Positions 7,795 to 15,268 are shown, counted from the stretch's first letter. The stretch: 16,292 bases of DNA from an uncultured Bacteroidales bacterium (GCA_903912795.1 CAIWIS010000073.1:1-16292), one strand, 5' to 3'. Notes: generated by a model not told the origin, from the letters alone. Numbers and translations are program-made.

Positions 7795-8877
7795 TTATTT
7801 TTGTACTTTCCAGTTTAAAATCGCAATAATAAACGAATTGTCTGGATCGTTTGTCTGTATGGTTAATGTTTTTTTATAATCTCCTTCAGGTAGATTTTTC
7901 GAATCAATATCCATGCTTATAAATGCAGATTTACCGCCAGCAACAGTTAATCTGGGTTGGTGCAATGCAATTTCGCGATTGTTGTTTACTATTCGTCTTA
8001 TTTCAAGTGGATTAATGCCTTTGTTGCTGATTCGATATTTTACATTCTTTTTACTACCTTTTTTTATTACACCTACTTCAATTGTTCTAGTTGGAACTTC
8101 CAAAATGGGAGCTTTTCTTTTTTGATCTGGCGTAAGTTTGCTAAAATCTTCGATAACATTTGAATAAAGAGTTACTTTATATTCGTCGTTGTATTTACGC
8201 TGTCCGTTTAAAACCACATATACATCGTCCATAAGTGGTCCCCATGTTGGACAAACTTTAGTATTTAGTGTAAATGTAATTTTTCCTTCAGCCTTTGGTT
8301 TTAATACATCAGGAGTAACTACCGCTGTGATGTACGAAGGCAACGATTCAATTGTAGTACGTACATCATTATTACTACCATTTTGGATTTCCAGTACGCG
8401 AACTTGCGATTTTCCTTTTTCAATATTGTTCATCTGAACAATTTTATTTTTCAAGCGTAAATCACCCATTACCAATGGCATCGATTCATTATCCGATGTT
8501 ACTTTAGGAATAACTTCGCCTCTAATCATTAAATTTACTTGCTCTTCGGATGCATTGCTATATACAGCTATTGATTTCGAAAATGCACCTGGTCGTCCAA
8601 CCGGATTGTATGTTACTGTAATAGAACCTTTTCGTCCCGGTTCAATTGGCTCTTTTGTCCAGGTTGGAGTTGTGCAACCACACGATGCTTGAACGCGGCT
8701 TACCACCATTGGGGCATTGCCTTTGTTTGTGAAATTAAATACAAACGTTGCTTTTCCTTCTTCTTCTTCAATTTTACCAAAATCGTGACTTGTTATATCA
8801 AATGCGATTACTGGTTTTTGAGCAAATAGTATTGTGCTCAATGCCATAGCAATAAACAATAAACTCGTTTTTTTCAT
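7795..8877 (-). CDS. Secreted DUF1573-domain protein with Ig-like folds
   Basis: 360 aa. MKKTSLLFIAMALSTILFAQ is a clear signal peptide with cleavage before or after Gln20, so the product is periplasmic or surface-exposed. Residues 22-120 contain the hallmark DUF1573 pattern: FDITSHDFGKIEEEEGKATF (26-45), then ASCGCTTPTW (64-73) with the CGC motif, and PGRKGSITVTYNP. The remainder (about 130-360) has two further beta-rich segments of ASPM/Hydin-like Ig character (KAEGKITFTLNT; GVIKKGSKKNVKYRISNKGI), ending in QTNDPDNSFIIAILNWKVQK. Paralogues are abundant in Bacteroidetes, but no biochemical role is established. Cys66/Cys68 might form a disulfide or bind metal; this is inference. It has its own -7 element and its own terminator, so it is probably monocistronic. 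Confidence 0.82.
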   Translation of the reverse strand: MKKTSLLFIAMALSTILFAQKPVIAFDITSHDFGKIEEEEGKATFVFNFTNKGNAPMVVSRVQASCGCTTPTWTKEPIEPGRKGSITVTYNPVGRPGAFSKSIAVYSNASEEQVNLMIRGEVIPKVTSDNESMPLVMGDLRLKNKIVQMNNIEKGKSQVRVLEIQNGSNNDVRTTIESLPSYITAVVTPDVLKPKAEGKITFTLNTKVCPTWGPLMDDVYVVLNGQRKYNDEYKVTLYSNVIEDFSKLTPDQKRKAPILEVPTRTIEVGVIKKGSKKNVKYRISNKGINPLEIRRIVNNNREIALHQPRLTVAGGKSAFISMDIDSKNLPEGDYKKTLTIQTNDPDNSFIIAILNWKVQK

Positions 8878-8927
8878 ATAAATACGTTTTTATCAATTAA
8901 ACTCTTTAATTCAATTTTTTAGATTGG

Positions 8928-8935
8928 CAAAAGTA
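8928..8935 (-). promoter_or_regulatory. -7 promoter element of the DUF1573 gene
   Basis: On the minus strand the bases read TACTTTTG, a full match to TAnnTTTG, about 50 nt before the ATG. No TTTG occurs at the usual -33 distance (one lies about 12 nt upstream), so support is partial. Confidence 0.42.
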
Positions 8936-8959
8936 TAAAAAAACAATCAAAACTATTCT

Positions 8960-9529
8960 TTATTCGGCAATAATTTTTGATTTATTTACACTGAAAAAGA
9001 ATGAAATTTTTTCGTTAAGCCACGAAAGGGATATGTAATAGATTAGAATTGATATAATCCACTGAAAATAAAGCTGTAATGTGCTTAGTGGAGCAAAAAC
9101 ACCATTTTCGAAATTTCCGTTCAACGGTTTGTTCGTAAATAATACTTCAACCAAATACTGACCGTTATAACTTAAGTAGCGTAATCCGACATGGTTTATA
9201 AGTGTTTCGAAATGCACCCCACCTGTAAATTTGAGTCCCGTGATAAATGCCAAGTGGAGCAAAACAAACTGAACAGCAGCAAAAGCCAACCATGTAAATT
9301 TCTTGTTTTTAAGTAGAATAGTGGCAGCCCCAAAACTCAAACCAAACACAATTGATTGAATAATTATGGGGATTACAAATTCATTTGAAATACTCTCGGG
9401 GTAAAGAAAGTTTTCTTTTGTAATAAGTTTATTAAACCATAATCCAACTAAATTCAAACTGAAATTTAGTACTGTGAAAAATGCTAATCGGTTTAAAATG
9501 TGATACAAGGATGATTTGCTAAGTAACAT
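8960..9529 (-). CDS. Small integral membrane protein, unrecognised
   Basis: 189 aa from the ATG at 9527-9529 (MLLSKSSLYHILNRLAFF). The open frame extends further upstream to 9709 but only across the end of the helicase gene, where it is an antisense-phase shadow. The ATG 25 bp after the helicase stop is the sensible start. Four hydrophobic segments are visible, at about residues 14-34, 53-75, 80-101 and 150-172. A polar stretch between the third and fourth contains HFETLINHVGLRYLSYNGQY. The C-terminus ends in a charged tail (KSKIIAE). I see no motif that places it in a known family. Spacing to the helicase suggests a shared transcript. No intrinsic terminator is evident after its stop. Confidence 0.65.
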   Translation of the reverse strand: MLLSKSSLYHILNRLAFFTVLNFSLNLVGLWFNKLITKENFLYPESISNEFVIPIIIQSIVFGLSFGAATILLKNKKFTWLAFAAVQFVLLHLAFITGLKFTGGVHFETLINHVGLRYLSYNGQYLVEVLFTNKPLNGNFENGVFAPLSTLQLYFQWIISILIYYISLSWLNEKISFFFSVNKSKIIAE

Positions 9530-9554
9530 AATTTCGAAATACGTTAAATGACTA

Positions 9555-10784
9555 TTATTTTCTTTGTGGTTTTTTTCTGTTGAAATGGCCTTTGCCTGCT
9601 GCAAATTTTTTATGCCCAAATCGGTGTTTTTCCGGTTCGTATTCAGGTGCTTCGCCCAATTCGGCTGGCAATGGAATTTTAAAAATATCTTTTTCCAGAA
9701 AAACTTCAATCTGTTTGAATTTGTATTGTTCTTCGGTAGCTACAAAAGTGATTGACATACCTTCGGCACTTGCACGTGCTGTACGACCAATGCGGTGAAC
9801 ATAATCTTCGGCATCGTGTGGTACATCGTAGTTTATTACCAACGAAATATCATCAATATCAATTCCGCGCGAAACAATATCAGTAGCAACCAAAATACTT
9901 ACACGGTTATTTTTAAACTCATGCATAATGTGCTCACGCTGCGATTGCTCCAAGTCGGAGTGCATTTCGCCAACAGATAATCCCATCTGACGAAAAGTTT
10001 TAGTTAATTCTTTCACCTTCAGCTTCGAACCCGAAAAAATAATCACTTTATTGGGTGCTTGCTCATTAAACAAATGACGAACAATGGCATGTTTTTGTGC
10101 TTCGTGGCAAATATAAGCCGTTTGCATAATGCTGTCGGGTGGACGCGAAACGGCAATTTTAACTTCAGCCGGATTGTTCAGAATAGTTTTGGCTAACAAA
10201 CGAATTTTAGGTGGCATGGTAGCCGAAAACATAATTGTTTGTCGGTCTTTAGGTAAGCGATTCACAACCTGCATAATATCGTCGAAAAAACCCATGTCGA
10301 GCATGCGGTCGGCTTCGTCCAAAATAAAATATTTGACATGCGAAAAGTCAATATCGTATAAATTGATATGCGACAATAAACGGCCAGGTGTTGCAATCAC
10401 TACATCAGCTCCATTTTGCAAGCCGCGGCGCTGAGTTTCCCAAGCTGTAGCGTCGCTTCCACCATAAACTGCCACCGACGAAAAACTAGTGAAGTAGGAG
10501 AAACCCTCCATTTGTTGGTCAATTTGCTGTGCTAATTCGCGCGTTGGAGCCATAATAATGGCATTTACTTTGTCTTCGGCATGCGCCTCCGATTGCAAAT
10601 TATGTAAAAGTGGTAAAATAAAAGCAGCCGTTTTACCCGTTCCAGTTTGCGCACAGGCTATTACATCGCGTTTAGCTAAAATAACGGGAATAGTTTCGGC
10701 TTGTACAGGTGTAGCTTCTTTAAAATTCATAGCTTGCAAGCCATCTAAAACAGCATCGCACAAAGGAAGTTTGTCAAATCTCAT
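9555..10784 (-). CDS. DEAD-box ATP-dependent RNA helicase, RhlE-like
   Basis: 409 aa from the ATG at 10782-10784 (MRFDKLPLCDAVLDGLQ). An open extension of 16 codons upstream was rejected because it crosses the promoter and lacks family similarity. The core motifs are complete and in order: Q motif ATPVQAETIP (24-33), motif I AQTGTGKT (45-52), Ia PTRELAQQ (80-87), Ib TPGR (132-135), II DEAD (156-159), III SAT (187-189), V ATDIVSRGIDI (300-310) and VI HRIGRTAR (330-337). The tail after about 375 is short and basic (HRFGHKKFAAGKGHFNRKKP) and probably binds RNA non-specifically. The short tail and overall layout fit the RhlE group, which acts in ribosome assembly, RNA decay and cold growth. Subgroup assignment is by recognition only. 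The membrane protein gene follows 25 bp downstream. Confidence 0.93.
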   Translation of the reverse strand: MRFDKLPLCDAVLDGLQAMNFKEATPVQAETIPVILAKRDVIACAQTGTGKTAAFILPLLHNLQSEAHAEDKVNAIIMAPTRELAQQIDQQMEGFSYFTSFSSVAVYGGSDATAWETQRRGLQNGADVVIATPGRLLSHINLYDIDFSHVKYFILDEADRMLDMGFFDDIMQVVNRLPKDRQTIMFSATMPPKIRLLAKTILNNPAEVKIAVSRPPDSIMQTAYICHEAQKHAIVRHLFNEQAPNKVIIFSGSKLKVKELTKTFRQMGLSVGEMHSDLEQSQREHIMHEFKNNRVSILVATDIVSRGIDIDDISLVINYDVPHDAEDYVHRIGRTARASAEGMSITFVATEEQYKFKQIEVFLEKDIFKIPLPAELGEAPEYEPEKHRFGHKKFAAGKGHFNRKKPQRK

Positions 10785-10804
10785 GTGTAGTATAATTATA
10801 TGCG

Positions 10805-10833
10805 CAAAGGTAAGCATTTTTGCACGAAACAAA
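10805..10833 (-). promoter_or_regulatory. Bacteroidetes-type promoter of the helicase gene
   Basis: On the minus strand TTTG (plus 10830-10833) and TACCTTTG (plus 10805-10812) are separated by 17 nt. They precede the helicase ATG by about 20 nt. The -7 element is a perfect consensus match; the spacer is slightly short. Confidence 0.58.
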
Positions 10834-11001
10834 AAAAAGCTATCGCAAATGAGTGTTCTTTAAACATAAATTAAAATTCCGATTTACCCTAAAAGCTATC
10901 TACTCTGCCTTTGCAATGTTTTGGAAGCATTAATTTATTCAATTTGAGTCTACTTAAGTAATTCGAAATAATTAATGATATGTTTTTAAAATTGTATTAT
11001 C

Positions 11002-11110
11002 GACCCCCAAACCCCCTAATGGGGGCTTAAGAGTACTATTAAAAGATGTGTTTTATTAATTCAAAAGTAGAGAATATGTCTTAAAGCCCCCAATAGGGGG
11101 TTTGGGGGTC
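11002..11110. repeat. 109-bp C/G-rich inverted-repeat element (REPIN- or MITE-like)
   Basis: The left arm (11002-11032) begins GACCCCCAAACCCCCTAAT. The right arm (11079-11110) is its near-perfect reverse complement, ending GGGGGTTTGGGGGTC. The 46-bp middle is AT-rich. Each arm also folds on itself (CCCCC-TAAT-GGGGG and CCCCC-AATA-GGGGG), so the element consists of two small hairpins in opposite orientation. The first 15 bp recur at 16258-16272. It sits in the 460-bp gap between the helicase and 11246, which otherwise shows nothing beyond the helicase promoter. Similar C/G-run repeats are familiar in Bacteroidetes intergenic DNA, but mobility is not shown here. Confidence 0.75.
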
Positions 11111-11251
11111 ATATTCAAAATATATTATTTTCTACTTAAATATCCTACTAATTTTTTTTTGGAAACGAATTTAAACCTTTGGAATTTAATTATGTCTATG
11201 ATATTTCAAAGATAAATTTAAAAATCAATATTCACAAAAAATTAAATGTTT

Positions 11252-11641
11252 ATGAAAAAGAATGTAATTGCATTATTCGCAGCATTATTTATGCTTGTTT
11301 TAATTGCCAATGCGCAACAACCAGCCGGTCAACAAAAACAAAAGGGACCAAGTATTGAGAACCGAGTTGAAAAAATGGCAACAGATTTAGGTTTAACCGA
11401 TGTTGAAAAAACAGCACTAAAAGATTTGATGGTTAAACAAGAAGCTGATATGAAAAAATTCAGAACTGAAGTTGACAAAGAAAGTCCTGATTTTAAGACT
11501 AAAATGAAAGAAATTCGCACAAGTCAAGAGGCTGAATTGAAAGCAGTATTAGGCGAAGCAAAATTTAAAAAATTGATGGAAATACGTGCAGAAATGAAAA
11601 AAGCAGCCGAACAAAAACCAGCAGCACCAGCAGTTCAATAA
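11252..11641 (+). CDS. Small secreted helical protein (Spy/CpxP- or DUF4890-like)
   Basis: 129 aa from the ATG at 11252 (MKKNVIALFAALFMLVLIANAQQ). An ATG two codons earlier (11246) is also possible, but MKK is the normal opening of the signal peptide. Cleavage is expected at ANA-QQ. The mature protein is almost all charged amphipathic helix: IENRVEKMATDLGLTDVEKTALKDLMVKQEADM, then a second helical pair, and an Ala/Pro tail (EQKPAAPAVQ). The pattern LGLTDVEKTALKDLM resembles the LTxxQ-type repeat of Spy/CpxP periplasmic proteins and the DUF4890 proteins of Bacteroidales. A chaperone-like role is only suggested by that resemblance. The strong hairpin at 11660-11697 ends the transcript. No convincing promoter motif was found upstream. 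Confidence 0.72.
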   Translation: MKKNVIALFAALFMLVLIANAQQPAGQQKQKGPSIENRVEKMATDLGLTDVEKTALKDLMVKQEADMKKFRTEVDKESPDFKTKMKEIRTSQEAELKAVLGEAKFKKLMEIRAEMKKAAEQKPAAPAVQ

Positions 11642-11659
11642 TTGTTGAAATTGTTACCC

Positions 11660-11697
11660 ACAAAAAAAGCCGAAAATAAATTTTCGGCTTTTTTTGT
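11660..11697. terminator. Bidirectional intrinsic terminator, 17-bp perfect arms
   Basis: ACAAAAAAAGCCGAAAA (11660-11676) and TTTTCGGCTTTTTTTGT (11681-11697) are exact reverse complements around a TAAA loop. T-runs flank the stem on both strands. The hairpin can serve the helical-protein gene on plus and the tRNA-Ser gene, which ends at 11702, on minus. Confidence 0.88.
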
Positions 11698-11701
11698 TTT
11701 G

Positions 11702-11788
11702 CGGAAGCTACGAGATTCGAACTCGTGGTACGGTTGCCCGTACGTCAGTTTAGCAAACTGGTGGTTTCAGCCACTCACCCAAACTTCC
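11702..11788 (-). tRNA. tRNA-Ser (anticodon GCU)
   Basis: The minus strand folds as an 87-nt class II tRNA. Acceptor arms are GGAAGTT and AGCTTCC, with discriminator G; CCA is not encoded. The anticodon loop TTGCTAA gives GCU (plus 11752-11754), reading AGY serine codons. A long variable arm (GTACGG-GCAA-CCGTAC) is diagnostic of tRNA-Ser, and the T arm is ACGAG-TTCGAAT-CTCGT. The base of the anticodon stem appears to be a C-A mismatch, a minor oddity. It ends 5 bp before the shared terminator. Confidence 0.93.
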
Positions 11789-11975
11789 AAAACTTCGCTT
11801 TAGCGGGTGCAAATATAGAAAGGAATTTCGGATTTTCAAAACCTAATTTCGTTTTTGAAAGAATTATTGTGATAATAACTCAACTATAAAATTGATTTTC
11901 AGAGTATTGTGTTCGTTTACTTTTTAAAAGTTTTTTTATTGACTCATTTTGTGGGTGTTTTTCGTAGTTTTTTCG

Positions 11976-11983
11976 TATTTTTG
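11976..11983 (+). promoter_or_regulatory. -7 promoter element of mltG
   Basis: TATTTTTG matches TAnnTTTG and lies 28 nt before the mltG ATG. The nearest TTTG (11948-11951) is 24 nt upstream, a little further than usual. Confidence 0.45.
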
Positions 11984-12011
11984 TATAAGTCAATTTTTAA
12001 AATTATTCATT

Positions 12012-13049
12012 ATGGCATTAAAAAAGCTATTTTCGCCTAAAAAGCCTCTGTTTTGGTTGTTTACAACACTTGCTTTGTTGTTTGTTTACCTCATTTATGT
12101 GTTGTTTGCTCCCAATATTTTTAGTGATAAGGTTGAAAAATCCTATTTATGTATTCGTGATAGCAGTACATTGGAAGTGGTAATTGCTGAATTAAATAGT
12201 TCGGCTCGCGTATTTAATGTAGCAGCGTTTAAGCAAACGGCATTGTTACTTAATTATAAGAAAATTCGTCCCGGTCGGTATGAACTTACGCAAGGAATGA
12301 ATAATTTCAACTTAGTTCGAATCCTTCGTAGCGGTCGGCAAACACCTGTGAAACTTACTTTTAATAATATTCGTACCAAAGAACAATTAGCTGGTCGACT
12401 TTCGAAATTGGTTATGGCCGATTCCCTTTCAATTTTAAGTTTGTTGAACGATACCGCTTTTCTTGCGCCAAAGGGCTTTAATCCAGCTACATCCATTGCT
12501 AATTTTATTCCTAATACCTACGAGGTTTTTTGGGATTTGGATGCTCAGGAACTTTTTGAACGCATGAACAAAGAATATAATATTTTTTGGACTGACGAAC
12601 GAAAAACCAAAGCAGCGGCTATTCCACTTACTCCTGTTGAAGTAGCTACGCTTGCGTCGATTGTTGAAGAAGAAACAAATGGTAAGGCTGAGCGTACAAT
12701 GGTTGCAGGCTTGTATATTAACCGTTTGAAAACAGATATGCCACTTCAGGCCGACCCTACTCTGAAATTTGCTGTTGGCGATTTTAGTATTAAACGCCTT
12801 AAGTTGGAACATATCCTGAAAATTTCGCCTTACAATACCTATCGTAACAAAGGTTTACCTCCGGGACCCATCCGTGTGGCTACTCAAAATGGCATTGATG
12901 CAGTTCTGAATTATGTGAAACACGATTATATTTTTATGTGTGCGAAAGAAACCTTTAATGGGGAACATAATTTTGCTGTGAGTTATGCTGAACATCAGGC
13001 TAATGCTAGGAAATACCAGAAGGCCTTGGATGAAAGGGAGATTCATTGA
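12012..13049 (+). CDS. mltG: Endolytic murein transglycosylase MltG (YceG-like)
   Basis: 345 aa. An inner-membrane enzyme that cuts nascent peptidoglycan strands and is thought to set or end their length. The ATG at 12012 is chosen over a longer open frame starting at 11949, because the extension crosses the -7 element and MALKKLFSPKKPLFW followed by one membrane helix (about 13-33) is the normal family start. Residues 45-115 form the LysM-like subdomain (VVIAELNSSARV; IRPGRYELTQGMN). The catalytic domain includes LASIVEEETNGKAER (214-228). Glu219 aligns with the catalytic Glu218 of E. coli MltG. LQADPTLKFA (245-254) and NTYRNKGLPPGPI are the other conserved blocks. The GHL10 gene follows after 72 bp with no terminator or promoter motif in between, so the two are probably co-transcribed. 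Confidence 0.94.
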   Translation: MALKKLFSPKKPLFWLFTTLALLFVYLIYVLFAPNIFSDKVEKSYLCIRDSSTLEVVIAELNSSARVFNVAAFKQTALLLNYKKIRPGRYELTQGMNNFNLVRILRSGRQTPVKLTFNNIRTKEQLAGRLSKLVMADSLSILSLLNDTAFLAPKGFNPATSIANFIPNTYEVFWDLDAQELFERMNKEYNIFWTDERKTKAAAIPLTPVEVATLASIVEEETNGKAERTMVAGLYINRLKTDMPLQADPTLKFAVGDFSIKRLKLEHILKISPYNTYRNKGLPPGPIRVATQNGIDAVLNYVKHDYIFMCAKETFNGEHNFAVSYAEHQANARKYQKALDEREIH

Positions 13050-13121
13050 TTTTGATGTGATGATGTGTTGAAGTGATGATGAATTGATATGAAAAAAAGA
13101 AAATAATAAAATTGATTATTG

Positions 13122-14642
13122 ATGAAAAAATACCTGATTATACTGTTAACGTCGTTGGTTTTATTGCCACTTAATGCGCAATACAAAAAGCGTGAAATGC
13201 GTGCGGCTTGGATTGCTACGGTGGCTAATATCGACTGGCCAAGTCTGCGTAATTTAACTAGCAAACAACAAAAAGCTGAAATGATTCAGATGCTGGATTC
13301 GTTGCACGCTTTGAATTTTAATGCTGTAGTATTTCAAATCAGGCCTACAGCTGATGCTTTTTATACTTCTACGCTCGAACCTTGGTCGCACTGGCTTACG
13401 GGCAAGCAGGGTGTAAAACCGAATGAGTTTTATGACCCGCTTCAATTTGTGATTGACGAGGCGCACAAACGGTTTATCGATGTGCATGTTTGGCTAAATC
13501 CTTACAGAGTAACTAATAGCGAGAGTTTGAACGTATTATCCAAAGATCATTTTTTTTACAAAAACAGAAACTTATTTGTGAAATATGGCGATAAATATTA
13601 TTTTGATCCGGGATACGACGAAACACGTGAGTTTTTAAATAATGTGGTGGAAGATGTTGTGGAAAGATATGATATAGATGCCATTCATTTCGACGATTAT
13701 TTTTATCCTTACCGCGTAAATAATGAGGAGTTTCCAGATAATAACTCATTCAAAATGAATCCGAGAGGTTTTGATCTAAATCAGAAGGACGACTGGCGAC
13801 GAGATAATGTAAATCTGGTTATTGCCGAACTTCAACAAACCATAAAACGTATTAAACCCTGGGTCGAATTTGGTATTTCACCTTTTGGAGTTTGGCGTAA
13901 CAATAGTATTGATCCGCGTGGTTCGGCTACACAAGCTGGTGTGCAAAATTACGATGATCTTTATGCTGATATCCTTAAATGGTTGCAGGAAGGAACAATT
14001 GATTATGTGGTACCACAACTTTACTGGGAAATTGGCAAAAAAGTGGCCGATTATGCCGTATTAGCCAAATGGTGGAGCGAAAACTCCTTTGGAAAAAACC
14101 TGTATATTGGTCTTTATGCTTCGCAATTGGGTAATAAGCAAGCTAACGATGCGTGGCGCAAAGGAAATGAATTAGCACGTCAATTGAATCATAATAAGCA
14201 ATATAGTCAAATTGATGGAGCTGTTTATTTTAGTGCCAAAGGAGTAATGAAAAACTTACAAAGCTTAAACGATACCCTACGCAAAAATCATTACAAATAT
14301 CCGGCTCTGACGCCAGTCAACAGAAATATAAAAGGTGAAGAATCGGCCGAACCTCAAAACCTGCGGGTTGTAAAAGATGATTCGGAAGCTTATTTGCTTT
14401 GGGACAAAGTAGAAGAGGAGGGAGGCTGCCAAATATCGTTTTACGTAGTATATGCTTTTAAAGGTAAAAAAGTGGGCGATTTTAATGACCCCGAAAACAT
14501 AATTGCCAGAACCATTGATAATTGTGTTGATATTCGTCAGCTCAACAAAAAATACCACGGATATTATACTTTTGTTGTTACTGCTATCAATAAATACAAA
14601 CACGAAAGCATTCCAACCTATTCGGTTACACGGAAATTGTAA
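13122..14642 (+). CDS. GHL10-family (DigH/YngK-like) glycoside hydrolase with C-terminal FN3-like domain
   Basis: 506 aa from the ATG at 13122; a TTG one codon earlier is in frame but less likely. MKKYLIILLTSLVLLPLNAQ is a signal peptide, cleaved about residue 19. The catalytic TIM barrel covers about 24-340: REMRAAWIATVANIDWPS (24-41, the family's entry motif), FQIRPTADAFY (71-81), WLNPYR (124-129), IDAIHFDDYFYPY (185-197; Asp191/Asp192 are likely active-site acids), FGISPFGVWRN and IDYVVPQLYWEIG. Residues from about 395 (AEPQNLRVVKDDSEAYLLWDKV) form a fibronectin-III-like module. E. coli DigH, of the same Pfam family, hydrolyses glycans stripped of stem peptides, so a role in peptidoglycan turnover is likely and fits the mltG neighbour. 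Activity on another polysaccharide cannot be excluded. No hairpin terminator is seen after the stop; the repeat array starts within 25 bp. Confidence 0.88.
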   Translation: MKKYLIILLTSLVLLPLNAQYKKREMRAAWIATVANIDWPSLRNLTSKQQKAEMIQMLDSLHALNFNAVVFQIRPTADAFYTSTLEPWSHWLTGKQGVKPNEFYDPLQFVIDEAHKRFIDVHVWLNPYRVTNSESLNVLSKDHFFYKNRNLFVKYGDKYYFDPGYDETREFLNNVVEDVVERYDIDAIHFDDYFYPYRVNNEEFPDNNSFKMNPRGFDLNQKDDWRRDNVNLVIAELQQTIKRIKPWVEFGISPFGVWRNNSIDPRGSATQAGVQNYDDLYADILKWLQEGTIDYVVPQLYWEIGKKVADYAVLAKWWSENSFGKNLYIGLYASQLGNKQANDAWRKGNELARQLNHNKQYSQIDGAVYFSAKGVMKNLQSLNDTLRKNHYKYPALTPVNRNIKGEESAEPQNLRVVKDDSEAYLLWDKVEEEGGCQISFYVVYAFKGKKVGDFNDPENIIARTIDNCVDIRQLNKKYHGYYTFVVTAINKYKHESIPTYSVTRKL

Positions 14643-14673
14643 AGGGATTTTAATTTTTTTTTTGTCCTCCAGC

Positions 14674-14689
14674 TTCCGATACATCGGAA
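14674..14689. repeat. Variant hairpin in array unit 1
   Basis: TTCCGAT-AC-ATCGGAA is a perfect 7-bp palindrome. It replaces the TAAA-loop hairpin found at the same place in the other units, between the shared CCTCCAGC left flank and CAGGAGACAATTCAATGAA on the right. Confidence 0.65.
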
Positions 14690-14763
14690 TGAATGGCACA
14701 GGAGACAATTCAATGAATTGGATTGGCCTTTAGGCCATTCTCTCATGAATAAAAATCAAAATG

Positions 14764-14807
14764 GGCTTTAGCCAAATAATTATAAGATATAGAATTTGGC
14801 TAAAGCC
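14764..14807. repeat. 44-bp perfect inverted repeat, copy 1
   Basis: GGCTTTAGCCAAAT (14764-14777) is inverted exactly as ATTTGGCTAAAGCC (14794-14807) around a 16-nt AT-only-but-one spacer. Each arm contains its own mini-palindrome (GGCTTTAGCC), so the unit is two inverted REP-like hairpins, the REPIN layout. Confidence 0.85.
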
Positions 14808-14833
14808 AATAAAGGGAATTGATATTTTTAAGT

Positions 14834-14853
14834 CCTCCAGCTAAAGCAGGAGG
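14834..14853. repeat. CCTCC hairpin, copy in unit 2
   Basis: CCTCC-A-GC-TAAA-GC-A-GGAGG is an imperfect palindrome with a single A-A mismatch and a TAAA loop. Identical copies lie at 15101-15120 and 15340-15359. Confidence 0.8.
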
Positions 14854-14909
14854 CAATTCAAGCAGGAGGCAATTCAAGCAGGAGGCAATTCAATCAGGAG
14901 GCAATTCAA
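14846..14909 (+). repeat. 16-bp tandem repeat, four copies
   Basis: GCAGGAGGCAATTCAA occurs at 14846, 14862 and 14878, and with a G-to-T first base at 14894. The copies are contiguous and otherwise identical. The first overlaps the right arm of the CCTCC hairpin. Confidence 0.9.
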
Positions 14910-14932
14910 TGAATAGGATTGGCTGGCATTTA

Positions 14933-14952
14933 TCCCGATTCTTTTATCGGGA
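14933..14952. repeat. Variant hairpin inside an enlarged 43-bp module
   Basis: TCCCGAT-TCTTTT-ATCGGGA is a perfect 7-bp stem with a 6-nt loop. It lies inside a 68-bp module (14910-14977) whose flanks match the standard 43-bp module, so 25 bp of new hairpin appear to have been inserted or exchanged. Confidence 0.65.
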
Positions 14953-15027
14953 GGCCATTCATATAGAAGAGGATTTATGAATAGGATTGGCCTTTAGGCC
15001 ATTCTCTAAAGGATAAATATTAAAATG

Positions 15028-15071
15028 GGCTTTAGCCAAATAATTATAAGATATTGAATTTGGCTAAAGCC
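15028..15071. repeat. 44-bp perfect inverted repeat, copy 2
   Basis: The arms are identical to those of copy 1 (15028-15041 and 15058-15071). The spacer differs by one base (ATATTGA instead of ATATAGA). Confidence 0.85.
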
Positions 15072-15112
15072 AATATAGGAAATTGATATTTTTTTTTAGT
15101 CCTCCAGCTAAA

Positions 15113-15176
15113 GCAGGAGGCAATTCAAGCAGGAGGCAATTCAAGCAGGAGGCAATTCAATCAGGAGGCAATACAT
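15113..15176 (+). repeat. 16-bp tandem repeat, second block of four
   Basis: GCAGGAGGCAATTCAA occurs at 15113, 15129 and 15145, followed by a decayed copy TCAGGAGGCAATACAT at 15161. The last base overlaps the next 43-bp module. A single further copy lies at 15352-15367. Confidence 0.88.
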
Positions 15177-15268
15177 GAATAGGATTGGAATTTTGCCCAT
15201 TTAACAGAAGGGGATTTATGAATTGGATTGGGCTTTAGCCCATTCTCTCAAGGATAAAAATCAAAATG

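Noticed and set aside
9530..9709. N-terminal extension of the membrane protein to 9709
   Set aside because: The extra residues are encoded in another phase of the helicase tail and are not membrane-like; the ATG at 9527-9529 is the natural start.
11949..12011. Longer MltG start
   Set aside because: The extension crosses the -7 promoter element; the ATG at 12012 gives the usual short cytoplasmic segment before the membrane helix.
13050..13121. Regulatory repeat of TGATG words between mltG and the GHL10 gene
   Set aside because: GTGATGATG-like words recur loosely but without fixed spacing or pairing; probably low-complexity drift.
14277..14733. Open frames on both strands across the end of the GHL10 gene and the array start
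   Set aside because: They overlap the strongly supported hydrolase or read through repeat DNA, with no protein-like features.
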